Assembly: GCA_014529385.2 (NCBI GenBank)
Contig: CM043947.1
Location: forward strand, 102,856,811-102,920,810
Direction: 5' to 3'
DNA length: 64,000 nucleotides
Source: Adiantum capillus-veneris
Lineage: Eukaryota; Streptophyta; Polypodiopsida; Polypodiales; Pteridaceae
Below the pieces are notes generated by a model. The model was not told where the DNA came from, did no database searches, and saw only the letters and a list, made by a program, of their open reading frames with translations. Of this stretch, positions 44,806 through 56,218 are shown one piece after another. How positions within the stretch are numbered: position 1 is the stretch's first letter; each line of letters starts with the position of its first letter. The position numbers were made by a program, and so were the translations under genes.

Positions 44806-45358
44806 GGGACCTCTTCTTCCTTGAAAAAAAACTCAAGCATTCAAGCTATTGATGAGAAGAAATCTTGAGGGAGTGAGTAGTGATGCTTAATTGTACTTAG
44901 CCATTAACATAAGCCCAAGCCTACACTTTCTCCTAGAGGAAGACTAGCCATTCTTGTATGCTATCCTTGGAAGATCAACTCTAATCAAAGAAGGTCTTGC
45001 ACTTGGTGTATCAATCAAAGTGGAGTTCTCCCCTCTTCTTCTCTCTCCATCAATAATGGTGCCGAAGGGTTTGTCAAGTAAGATGTGTTCTACATTGATG
45101 TTTTCTTGATTTCTTGTTGTTTTCATTTTCATCTCTAATCCAAAAAATATATATATGTATCTAATCTCATCTCCTTAACCAAACCTATCTCTCTCACTCT
45201 TAGTAATTCATGCTCTCTACAAATTTTAGGTTCTCCTTGCTATAGGTACATCTCTCCCCGCAGTATCCTTATTGCCTACGGGCAAGAATAGGGCTTGGGA
45301 GGGAAACTTCTCATCTCTTCACTTCTCTCATATCTACATTTCTCACATACTATCCTGG

Positions 45359-45577
45359 ATGAATAACCCACATGATGATCATTTCTATTGCTTTCACTCT
45401 GTACGATTTATTAGAATTAACGCATGGATTATCCGTAAAATACACTTTCAACAACGTATAGTGTTTCTCTTCGGCCCTGAAAGGCTCAATGAAATACTTC
45501 TATCACCGGATCCCATCATACTACCTCTCATAGACTATAATTTTTCTTTTGATGTAAGCGTAGTTATCTTGCTATGA
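45359..45577 (+). CDS. LTR ORF A, 72 codons, paralogue of ORF B
   Basis: From ATG at 45359 the frame starts MNNPHDDHFYCF. Its second half aligns with ORF B without gaps: HFQQRIVFLFGPERLNEILL against QFQRTIRSLFGQPRLNAINS, then PIILPLIDY against PFILPMIRY. The frame stays open upstream to an ATG at 45272 in LTRs 1 and 2. Many identical residues use different codons in A and B, as expected if the protein was once selected. Family unknown. Its stop TGA overlaps the start of ORF B (atga). Confidence 0.5.
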   Translation: MNNPHDDHFYCFHSVRFIRINAWIIRKIHFQQRIVFLFGPERLNEILLSPDPIILPLIDYNFSFDVSVVILL

Positions 45578-45786
45578 ACCAAGAGGATTTGTACACACAA
45601 TTAATCCCAATCACTAGACAAAATATATATATTATGGTAAGCACAAAACTACAATTCCAAAGAACAATTCGTAGCCTATTTGGTCAGCCAAGATTGAATG
45701 CCATTAACTCATCTATTAACCCTTTCATATTACCCATGATACGATATGACCATAGCCTTGATGTTTTCATCTTCGTATTGTTTTGA
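45574..45786 (+). CDS. LTR ORF B, 70 codons, paralogue of ORF A
   Basis: It starts at the atga overlap with ORF A and encodes MNQEDLYTQLIPITRQNIYI, then the block shared with ORF A, ending SLDVFIFVLF. The two ORFs look like a tandem duplication of about 215 bp. All three LTRs keep it open. I do not recognise the protein. It may be a remnant of a coding region captured into the LTR. Confidence 0.5.
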   Translation: MNQEDLYTQLIPITRQNIYIMVSTKLQFQRTIRSLFGQPRLNAINSSINPFILPMIRYDHSLDVFIFVLF

Positions 45787-45993
45787 CATTCTCTTTTGTG
45801 TTCTTTATTTGTGTGTGTGAGTGCAAGAGAGAAAGAGTGAGTCTTCTTTGATTGCACTTCTTTCCAAACCCTAGTCTTCATGGCATCTATGGTTTAACTC
45901 CTTCATATAGTTTTTGTTGAGTTCTCTCACAAACTCTCACAGCCATAAGCCCGGTGCTTTCCTAGCAAGATCGCAAATTTCTCGACATATTTT

Positions 45994-46008
45994 TGGTGAA
46001 CCCGACGC
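45994..46008 (+). other. Primer-binding site of the tandem element, copy 1
   Basis: tggtgaacccgacgc lies six bases after the LTR end, in the expected place and starting with tgg. I cannot name the tRNA with confidence. The copy at 50401 reads tggtgaacccaacgc. Confidence 0.6.
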
Positions 46009-46036
46009 GAACAAGCCTGGGTGAGAGTACATAAAG

Positions 46037-48403
46037 ATGGTTAGCAAAGTGGAGCAGCTATATGCTGAAATGAAAGAGCTTGAGGAAAGATGAAAATGGC
46101 TTGAAGAAGAAGACCGGATTCAAAAAGCGATTGAAAGCGCTATGCAATCCGTATATAATGAGCTTAATATATTCGAAGGCTATGGTCCAGAAGGATATCT
46201 AGAGTGCTATGTGACAGAGATGAGGCTTTAAGCAATTCCAGAAGATCGAATGATTGCATCATTTGTTGAACTTGTGAGTGATGATTTGAAGCACCAAGTT
46301 CAAGACTATGCAAGTGTATATGCAAGCAACTGGGGTGAGTTTTCTACAGCTATAACACAGGTATGCTTGGAACATCAAGACCAAGAGATGGAGCAGAGTG
46401 GAAGTGGATGTGACCAGCTAGAGTTGGTGTCTCCTGTAAGCCATGCAAGTGTCAACACATCCATACAGACCAATTTAGAAGCAGTAATAGATGCATATCT
46501 TTTGCAAGATGCAAATTTATTGTATGCAGATGAAGCAGACATAGTGCAAGCTATTTATGAACGTTTGGGTCTTGTAACCTTCGTATCTCAAGATAATGAC
46601 TCTCATGATGCTATCCAAGCACCTGAAATGGCTCAAAGCGACTTAGAGGATGATGCAAACTCGTTGGCTATGATAGATGATTCAGACGCTCCTTTTGATT
46701 CGTTTGAAGATGCACATGAGTGTATATACAAGGATGAGGATGCTATGGTTTTGACAGAGGATGTGAAGGGAAAACAGGTGGGAGACGGCTATATTAGTGA
46801 TGTGCTACAATCTACTTTTGAGCAGATCCAGGAACTTTTACCAAGTTTAGAAGAGCCAGATGCCTATACTGAAGACATATACCAGGATGAAGAAGCCATT
46901 ATCAATGCTTTCCTATGCGAGTTTGATGCATGTGGTACTACCCAAATGGATATGTCTAGCTGCAAAAGTGCTAATTTAGAGGGGGTGACTGAAAATATAT
47001 TCCTTTGTGAGTATAGCTCTGCTAGTAGCATTGCGGATTGTGAAGTACCTCAGTTAGACGAGGTGGAAGAAGAGGAGTGCATTGACAGAGTAATATGTAT
47101 GTCTTGTATATATGGAGTAGCAGGTGTGATGCAGATGACTCATGAAATTGTGCCTTATTTAGAGCTAGATGCAGCAAGCTTTCACAATTCCATGGTAGAG
47201 GAAGGGATGACACATGCAGATTCTCTGCATGAGGATTGGGGTTCTGCAGATGAAGATATGAATCTTCAAGATTCACAAATCAAAGATAGAAAAGTGTTTG
47301 GTTATGCTATATAGGTTGAAGTGACATTAGAGGATAGAGTAGAAGAGCAAGAAACCTCTTTGGATATGGTCTGTGATTGGGGTGATATTTCTTATCTGTT
47401 TGAAGATGCAAATAATAATGCTTGCCATAAAGTGCCTACTATACAGGGTTCTAAGAAATTCGGTTGCCTGCAGGTATGCAAACAATATCTGAGGCATAAA
47501 AGGGATTTAGGTCTTGTGTCACAGGGTATAAATTGCAAGCAGGTTTGTGAGCATCTATCTGCTATGGATAGGAAGGGTATACATGGTGATGCCTTGAAGC
47601 AAGAAGAGGATGCTAGCTCTATGCTGACATCAGAGTCATGTAATGAAGAAGGGTTCTCCCTAGATGAGTGGAGACATGATTCAGTTGAAGATAATTTAGG
47701 GATGGGTCAAAAAAGAAGAAGAGGTGAAGATATTGTGTCAGAGACTAACTCCAAGGAGGTTTTTGAGCAGTTGGTTACAAGTGACCGGGAGCATACCAAC
47801 CAGGATGATTTGGAAAGGGAATTAGACACCATATTTGAGAGGTATGCAAAGTTTTATGATGTAAAGCTGGAGAGGTATTTGGTAAAAGTTGAGAGAATTG
47901 ATGAGAGGTTTACCATGCATATTTCCGAGGTTTCTCTCAATGTTGAGAAAGGCTATCTAGAGGATTCTTTTGAGAATGAAGATGCAGATTCAGACTTCTA
48001 TGCGAAAGAGGTACATATGGATTTAGAGGTTGGTAAAAAGGTTGAAGTGCAGTTTCAAAAATCTTTCAAGTATATTACAGGAAGCTTGGAAGTGTTTTTT
48101 GAAGAGGAGGATGAGGAACTTATGTCTCTACGTCATGAAGATTTTGCGCATAATGGAGATTTGTTACAGATGTTTTGGAGACAGATGTATATAACAATTC
48201 CTTCTGATCTGAGAGCAATTAAAAGATGCGGAGAATATCAATGCTTAGTACAATACAAGTTTTTGAGTATCCCATATGATCCTGGAGGAGGTCATGGAAT
48301 GACAGGGGATACAATTGCTTTCACAAGTTACCATGAGGTTGGCACATGCCGGAGGATGTGCAGGTTTAGAGGGGGTGGATGTCGTGCTGTGACACGTACA
48401 TAG
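46037..48403 (+). pseudogene. Gag-like ORF of the tandem element, internal copy 1
   Basis: ATG at 46037 (MVSKVEQLYAEMKELEER) opens one phase that continues to 48403 through stops TGA 46091, TAA 46229 and TAG 47312. The first part looks gag-like: coiled coil, FEGYGPEGYLECYVTEMRL, then IPEDRMIASFVELVSDDLKH and NWGEFSTAITQVCLEH, as in retrotransposon capsids. The rest is very acidic (D/E-rich). The end, SLEVFFEEEDEELMSLRHED...LLQMFWRQMYITIPSDLRAI, is of unknown fold. The final codons (FRGGGCRAVTRT) cross the purine tract and run 24 bases into LTR 2. The TAA and the TAG are also present in copy 2; the TGA is not. Confidence 0.65.
48368..48379 (+). other. Polypurine tract, copy 1
   Basis: agagggggtgga ends directly before tgtcg of LTR 2, which defines the LTR start. 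The same tract precedes LTR 3 at 52775-52786. Confidence 0.8.
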
Positions 48404-50394
48404 TGGGAACACATGCTACAAGAGTTATCTTGTAATTTTTTAGATACATAATTATCTTTTCTATAATGTACATATGCATATTTAAGTATAATAATAAGCC
48501 TTCTATCTCATCCTATTATTTTTCTCAAGGGTAACCTATTCTTACTTTACCATCAGAAAATACTATGGGAAAAGCATCAATAGCTCCGCCTCTTTAACTT
48601 GGGGCAAAAAGCATTGATTCTTTATTTCTACTATCTCATTATCATCTCACACCCTAGCTAGATCCTATATCTAGGGTAAACTCCAATATATATATATTCT
48701 ATGTATTTTTTATACTTTTCTTATATTTCTTTTTAAATAGCTACTAGGAGGGAATCAAATCCTAGTGGGACACTAGGTGGCATGATTTCAAAGATACACT
48801 TATTTTAATGCATTATTGGAAGCGTGATTACAAAACTTTGTCAAGGAGCAATGTCATGCTTTCATATGGCATGAGGTGTCCTTTGGAATTAAATGAAAGT
48901 GTAGGTTAAGGGGACCACGGGAAGACTTTTGCTGCCAAAAATGGACCCTATTTTGATGAATTTTTTACACAAGGTTCCAATTCGAATTGGAAAATGATTT
49001 TAAAATGAAAATCGTAGCTAATGAGCTGAAGTTTTTGCCCATATTTTTAATTTTTTATTTGGAGCCACGGTTGAGGATATATGATCAAAATACTGGACCC
49101 CAGTATGCCCACATCATGCAGGGACAGCTCATTTCCAACTTTTCCAATTCCTATTCACACTGGCTCCTCTCTACTTGTGTAAACCCTTGGGGGTTCCCTT
49201 AACCTATAAAAGGGGACCTCTTCTTCCTTGAAAAAAAACTCAAGCATTCAAGCTATTGATGAGAAGAAATCTTGAGGGAGTGAGTAGTGATGCCTAATTG
49301 TACTTAGCCATTAACATAAGCCCAAGCCTACACTTTCTCCTAGAGGAAGACTAGCCATTCTTGTATGCTATCCTTGGAAGATCAACTCTAATCAAAGAAG
49401 GTCTTGCACTTGGCGTATCAATCAAAGTGGAGTTCTCCCCTCTTCTTCTCTCTCCATCAATAATGGTGCCGAAGGGTTTGTCAAGTAAGATGTGTTCTAC
49501 ATTGATGTTTTCTTGATTTCTTGTTGTTTTCATTTTCATCTCTAATCCAAAAAATATATATATGTATCTAATCTCATCTCCTTAACCAAACCTATCTCTC
49601 TCACTCTTAGTAATTCATGCTCTCTACAAATTTTAGGTTCTCCTTGCTATAGGTACATCTCTCCCCACAGTATCCTTATTGCCTACGGGCAAGAATAGGG
49701 CTTGGGAGGGAAACTTCTCATCTCTTCACTTCTCTCATATCTACATTTCTCACATACTATCCTGGATGAATAACCCACATGATGATCATTTCTATTGCTT
49801 TCACTCTGTACGATTTATTAGAATTAACGCATGGATGAGCCGTAAAATACACTTTCAACAACGTATAGTGTTTCTCTTCGGCCCTGAAAGGCTCAATGAA
49901 ATACTTCTATCACCGGATCCCATCATACTACCTCTCATAGACTATAATTTTTCTTTTGATGTAAGCGTAGTTATCTTGCTATGAACCAAGAGGATTTGTA
50001 CACACAATTAATCCCAATCACTAGACAAAATATATATATTATGGTAAGCACAAAACTACAATTCCAAAGAACAATTCGTAGCCTATTTGGTCAGCCAAGA
50101 TTGAATGCCATTAACTCATCTATTAACCCTTTCATATTACCCATGATACGATATGACCATAGCCTTGATGTTTTCATCTTCGTATTGTTTTGACATTCTC
50201 TTTTGTGTTCTTTATTTGTGTGTGTGAGTGCAAGAGAGAAAGAGTGAGTCTTCTTTGATTGCACTTCTTTCCAAACCCTAGTCTTCATGGCATCTATGGT
50301 TTAACTCCTTCATATAGTTTTTGTTGAGTTCTCTCACAAACTCTCACAGCCATAAGCCCGGTGCTTTCCTAGCAAGACCGCAAATTTCTCGACA
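48380..50394 (+). repeat. LTR 2 of the tandem element (2015 bp)
   Basis: Same borders and same length as LTR 1, with few substitutions. ORF A (49766-49984) and ORF B (49981-50193) are open. It serves as 3' LTR of unit 1 and 5' LTR of unit 2. Confidence 0.92.
49205..49212 (+). promoter_or_regulatory. TATA box (tataaaag) of LTR 2
   Basis: Equivalent to 44798 at exactly one period. Confidence 0.8.
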
Positions 50395-50443
50395 TATTTT
50401 TGGTGAACCCAACGCGAATAAGCCTGGGTGAGAGTACATAAAG

Positions 50444-52810
50444 ATGGTTAGCAAAGTGGAGTAGCTATATGCTGAAATGAAAGAGCTTGAAGACAGATGC
50501 AAATGGCTTGAAGAAGAAGACCGGATTCAAAAAGCGATTGAAAGCGCTATGCAATCCGTATATAATGAGCTTAATATATTCGAAGGCTATGGTCCAGAAG
50601 GATATCTAGAGTGCTATGTGACAGAGATGAGGCTTTAAGCAATTCCAGAAGATCGAATGATTGCATCATTTGTTGAACTTGTGAGTGATGATTTGAAGCA
50701 CCAAGTTCAAGACTATGCAAGTGTATATGCAAGCAACTGGGGTGAGTTTTCTACAGCTATAACACAGGTATGCTTGGAACATCAAGACCAAGAGATGGAG
50801 CAGAGTGGAAGTGGATGTGACCAGCCAGAGTTGGTGTCTCCTGTAAGCCATGCAAGTGTCAACACATCCATACAGACCAATTTAGAAGTAGTAATAGATG
50901 CATATCTTTTGCAAGATGCAAATTTATTGTATGCAGATGAAGCAGACATAGTGCAAGCTATTTATGCACGTTTGGGTCTTGTAACCTTCGTATCTCAAGA
51001 TAATGACTCTCATGATGCTATCCAAGCACCTGAAATGGCTCAAAGCGACTTAGAGGATGATGCAAACTCGTTGGCTATGATAGATGATTTGGACGCTCCT
51101 TTTGATTCGTTTGAAGATGCACATGAGTGTATATACAAGGTTGAGGATGCTATGGTTTTGACAGAGGATGTGAAGGGAAAACAGGTGGAAGACAGCTATA
51201 TTAGTGATGTGCTACAATCTACTTTTGAGCAGATCCAGGAACTTTTACCAAGTTTAGAAGAGCCAGATGCCTATACTGAAGACATATACCAGGATGAAGA
51301 AGCCATTATCAATGCTTTCCTATGCGAGTTTGATGCATGTGGTACTACCCAAATGGATATGCCTAGCTGCAAAAGTGCTAATTTAGAGGGGGTGACTGAA
51401 AATATCTTCCTTTGTGAGTATAGCTCTGCTAGTAGCATTGCGGATTGTGAAGTACCTCAATTAGACGAGGTGGAAGAAGAGGAGTGCATTGACAGAGTAA
51501 TATGTATGTCTTGTATATATGGAGTAGCAGGTGTGATGCAGATGACTCATGAAATTGTGCCTTATTTAGAGCTAGATGCACCAAGCTTTCACAATTCCAT
51601 GGTAGAGGAAGGAATGACAGATGCAGATTCTCTGCATGAGGATTGGGGTTCTGCAGATGAAGCTATGAATCTTCAAGATTCACAAATCAAAGATAGAAAA
51701 GTGTTTGGTTATGCTATATAGGTTGAAGTGACATTAGAGGATAGAGTAGAAGAGCAAGAAACCTCTTCGGATATGGTCTGTGATTGGGGTGATATTTCTT
51801 ATCTGTTTGAAGATGCAAATAAAGATGCTTGCCATAAAGTGCCTACTATACAGGGTTCTAAGAAATTCGGTTGCCTGCAGGTATGCAAACAATATCTGAG
51901 GCATAAAAGGGATTTAGGTCTTGTGTCACAGGGTATAAATTGCAAGCAGGTTTGTGAGCATCTATCTGCTATGGATAGGAAGGGTATACATGGTGATGCC
52001 TTGAAGCAAGAAGAGGATGCTAGCTCTATGCTGACATCAGAGTCATGTAATGAAGAAGGGTTCTCCCTAGATGAGTGGAGACATGATTCAGTTGAAGATA
52101 ATTTAGGGATGGGTCAAAAAAGAAGAAGAGGTGAAGATATTGTGTCAGAGACTAACTCCAAGGAGGTTTTTGAGCAGTTGGTTATAAGTGACCGGGAGCA
52201 TACCTACCAGGATGATTTTGAAAGGGAATTAGACACCATATTTGAGAGGTATGCAAAGTTTTATGATGTAAAGCTGGAGAGGTATTTGGTAAAAGTTGAG
52301 AGAATTGATGAGAGGTTTACCATGCATATTTCCGAGGTTTCTCTCAATGTTGAGAAAGGCTATCTAGAGGATTCTTTGGAGAATGAAGATGCAGATTCAG
52401 ACTTCTATGCGAAAGAGGTACATATGGATTTAGAGGTTGGTAAAAAGGTTGAAGTGCAGTTTCAAAAATCTTTCAAGTATATTACAGGAAGCCTGGAAGT
52501 GTTTTTTGAAGAGGAGGATGAGGAACTTATGTCTCTACGTCATGAAGATTTTGCGCATAATGGAGATTTGTTACAGATGTTTTGGAGACAGATGTATATA
52601 ACAATTCCTTCTGATCTGAGAGCAATTAAAAGATGCGGAGAATATCAATGCTTAGTACAATACAAGTTTTTGAGTATCCCATATGATCCTGGAGGAGGTC
52701 ATGGGATGACAGGGGATACAATTGCTTTTACAAGTTACCATGAGGTTGGCACATGCCGGAGGATGTGCAGGTTTAGAGGGGGTGGATGTCGTGCTGTGAC
52801 ACATACATAG
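50444..52810 (+). pseudogene. Gag-like ORF of the tandem element, internal copy 2
   Basis: Second copy of the 46037-48403 phase. It has a private stop TAG at 50462 (codon 7, CAG in copy 1). The TGA of copy 1 is TGC here. The TAA (50636) and TAG (51719) are shared. The open parts are 50657-51721 (354 codons) and 51728-52810 (360 codons). About fifteen amino-acid differences separate the copies. Confidence 0.65.
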
Positions 52811-54799
52811 TGGGAACACATACTACAAGAGTTATCTTGTAATTTTTTAGATACATAATTATCTTTTCTATAATGTACATATGCATATTTAAGTATAATA
52901 ATAAGCCTTCTATCTCATCCTATTATTTTTCTCAAGGGTAACCTATTCTTACTTTACCATCAGAAAATACTATGGGAAAAGCATCAATAGCTCCGCCTCT
53001 TTAACTTGGGGCAAAAAGCATTGATTCTTTATTTCTACTATCTCATTATCATCTCACACCCTATCTAGATCCTATATCTAGGGTAAACTCCAATATATAT
53101 ATATTCTATGTATTTTTTATACTTTTCTTATATTTCTTTTTAAATAGCTACTAGGAGGGAATCAAATCCTAGTGGGATACTAGGTGGCATGATTTCAAAG
53201 ATACACTTATTTTAATGCATTATTGCAAGCGTGATTACAAAACTTTGTGAAGGAGCAATGTCATGATTTCATATGGCATGAGGTGTCCTTTGGAATTAAA
53301 TGAAAGTGTAAGCTAAGGGGACCACGGGAAGACTTTTGCTGCCAGAAATGGACCCTATTTTGATGAATTTTTTACACAAGGTTCCAATCCAAATTGGAAA
53401 ATGATTTTAAAATGAAAATCGTAGCTAATGAGCTGAAGTTTCTGCCCATATTTTTAATTTTTTATTTGGAGCCACGGTTGAGGATATATGATCAAAATAC
53501 TGGACCCCAGTATGCCCACATCATGCAGGGACAGCTCATTTCCAACTTTTCCAATTCCTATTCACACTGGCTCCTCTCTACTTGTGTAAACCCTTGGGGG
53601 TTCCCTTAACCTATAAAAGGGGACCTCTTCTTCCTTGAAAAAAAACTCAAGCATTCAAGCTATTGATGAGAAGAAATCTTGAGGGAGTGAGTAGTGATGC
53701 CTAATTGTACTTAGCCATTAACATAAGCCCAAGCCTACACTTTCTCCTAGAGGAAGACTAGCCATTCTTGTATGCTATCCTTGGAAGATCAACTCTAATC
53801 AAAGAAGGTCTTGCACTTGGCGTATCAATCAAAGTGGAGTTCTCCCCTCTTCTTCTCTCTCCATCAATAATGGTGCCGAAGGGTTTGTCAAGTAAGATGT
53901 GTTCTACATTGATGTTTTCTTGATTTCTTGTTGTTTTCATTTTCATCTCTAATCCAAAAAATATATATATGTATCTAATCTCATCTCCTTAACCAAACCT
54001 ATCTCTCTCACTCTTAGTAATTCATGCTCTCTACAAATTTTAGGTTCTCCTTGCTATAGGTACATCTCTCCCCGCAGTACCCTTATTGCCTACGGGCAAG
54101 AATAGGGCTTGGGAGGGAAACTTCTCATCTCTTCACTTCTCTCATATCTACATTTCTCACATACTATCCTAGATGAATAACCCACATGATGATCATTTCT
54201 ATTGCTTTCACTCTGTACGATCTATTAGAATTAACGTATGGATTAGCCGTAAAATACACTTTCAACAACGTATAGTGTTTCTCTTCGGCCCTGAAAGGCT
54301 CAATGAAATACTTCTATCACCGGATCCCATCATACTACCTCTCATAGACTATAATTTTTCTTTTGATGTAAGCGTAGTTATCTTGCTATGAACCAAGAGG
54401 ATTTGTACACACAATTAATCCCAATCACTAGACAAAATATATATATTATGGTAAGCACAAAACTACAATTCCAAAGAACAATTCGTAGCCTATTTGGTCA
54501 GTCAAGATTGAATGCCATTAACTCATCTATTAACCCTTTCATATTACCCATGATACGATGTGACCATAGCCTTGATGTTTTCATTTTCGTATTGTTTTGA
54601 CATTCTCTTTTGTGTTCTTTATTTGTGTGTGAGTGCAAGAGAGAAAGAGTGAGTCTTCTTTGATTGCACTTCTTTCCAAACCCTAGTCTTCATGGCATCT
54701 ATGGTTTAACTCCTTCATATAGTTTTTGTTGAGTTCTCTCACAAACTCTCACAGCCATAAGCCCGGTGCTTTCCTAGCAAGACCGCAAATTTCTCGACA
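52787..54799 (+). repeat. LTR 3 of the tandem element (2013 bp)
   Basis: Complete LTR ending ctcgaca at 54799, then ccgtcc. ORF A (54173-54391) and ORF B (54388-54600) are open; ORF A here lacks the longer upstream extension because the atg-containing upstream frame is interrupted. Confidence 0.92.
53612..53619 (+). promoter_or_regulatory. TATA box (tataaaag) of LTR 3
   Basis: Equivalent to 44798. As it lies in the last LTR it could drive transcription outward to the right. Confidence 0.75.
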
Positions 54800-54834
54800 C
54801 CGTCCAAAAACATATGCAGAGTTTAATGTATAAT

Positions 54835-54968
<134 letters not shown>

Positions 54969-55413
54969 AATTTCCATGGCACCACATTGAGAAGTACAAA
55001 GAATCATATTAATTTAGATAGCTAGCATTTTGGAGAGTATTTGTAAGTACAAATTGAAAAACGGTCAATGGGTTGAAATACAAATTCTAGAGATAAGGGA
55101 TCAAAATGTCCTCTAGATAAAAGTCATGCTCATAAGCTTCAAATGAGGGTGGGGAGAGAGTGGTGCCCGGTGGATTTAGCAAGCCCTTATGGGGTGTGTC
55201 ATCTATCAACAAAGTGTTGATATCATCATGTGGGACATGGATTTGGAAAAAGATTTATAGAATACCAATACATTTGGTTTGATAGGGTTGTAGTCCCCTT
55301 CAATGTAAACACACTCCTTCTACAAATACAAAAAATCAATTTGTGAACATTTGATTCCCGCTACGTTGCAAACCATATTTACAAGGGGAATGAGATTTCT
55401 CTACAGCATAGCG

Positions 55414-55418
55414 GACCA
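55414..55418. repeat. Target-site duplication gacca, left copy of copia 2
   Basis: gacca directly before tgttagg; repeated at 60975-60979. Confidence 0.9.
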
Positions 55419-56158
55419 TGTTAGGAAATAAGACATAGCTAAATAGATAATTGAGTAGATTACTTAATGGAGAGAGACAGATTTATATACACGAGATTAT
55501 AGAGTAGAGAGAGAGAGTACACACGATATACGTGGTTCACCCAATGTGGGCTACGTCCACGGGAAAGCAGCCACTCAATGGCTTTAGTACTTCAAAGCAA
55601 GAAGTAGTTTACAAAGGGATTATACCCTTAATGGAGCTCCCGCCTTGCTTCACTCTCACCACCTCACACTCACGTTGTTGCATCAACTTCACACTATGAA
55701 ATGTGTGTAGAAATGGCCTCCTTTTATAGGCTAAAAGGGCTGCCCTCTCTTATGAGAGACAGCCATGTGTAGCCGCCCTTGTGCGAATAAGTCCAAATCG
55801 GACCCTCCAATCCGCCCATGTGTGTCCGCCCTTGAGAAGACAAGTCCGCTTTTGAATTCGGCCACCGGCCACCGGCCATTGACTTCCGACCACCGGCCAT
55901 CGGCCATTGACTACCGACCACCGGCCAACCGACCGGTTGTTTTCCGACCACTTTCCGGCCGCCGTCCGGCCATAATATTCCGACGAAAAAGAATATTCCG
56001 GCCTTTAAAGTTGCCCCTGATTCTTGTCTGTGAAAATTTTGGTTTCCGGTGAGTGATTTTCCTTCACGCACCATGGCTTCTCCTCATAATGGGGGCCTTA
56101 CAAATGTGCGCTTTTACCACAAAAAAATACAAGGGTAAATCAGGCTCCATACTTAACA
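55419..56158 (-). repeat. Copia 2 3' LTR
   Basis: 740 bp. On the plus strand it contains ccaccggcc/attgac repeats (55859-55937) that on the minus strand form G-rich ggccggtgg words in U3. A TATA box cttttata (55721-55728) is on the minus strand. Confidence 0.93.
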
Positions 56159-56170
56159 ATCTCCCACTTG
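56159..56170 (-). other. Copia 2 polypurine tract
   Basis: caagtgggagat on the minus strand, directly before the 3' LTR. Confidence 0.8.
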
Positions 56171-56218
56171 GAGACTGATCTCCAAACCAAACCTGTGACT
56201 GCTTTCCATTCTGGCTTC

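Larger units (their letters stand above)
43973..45987 (+). repeat. LTR 1 of the tandem element (2015 bp)
   Basis: It begins tgtcgtgctgtgacacg and ends ctcgaca. It contains a TATA box at 44798 and two small paralogous ORFs (45359-45577 and 45574-45786). Confidence 0.92.
43973..54799 (+). mobile_element. Tandem non-autonomous LTR retrotransposon: LTR-internal-LTR-internal-LTR
   Basis: Three LTRs start at 43973, 48380 and 52787 (period exactly 4407 bp) and end at 45987, 50394 and 54799. They begin tgtcgtgctg and end tttctcgaca. Two internal regions of 2392 bp lie between. The third LTR ends exactly at the LTR border, and ccgt occurs directly before the first LTR (43969-43972) and directly after the last (54800-54803). 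This fits a single insertion that became tandem by recombination between LTRs. The internal region encodes a gag-like protein but no RT, RNase H or integrase, so it depends on another element. Copies are nearly identical, so this is recent. Confidence 0.92.

Noticed and set aside
43973-54799. The 4407-bp repeats as an assembly error
   Set aside because: The copies differ at many single sites (including stops), the third ends exactly at the LTR border, and both outer flanks carry ccgt. An error cannot be fully excluded without long reads.
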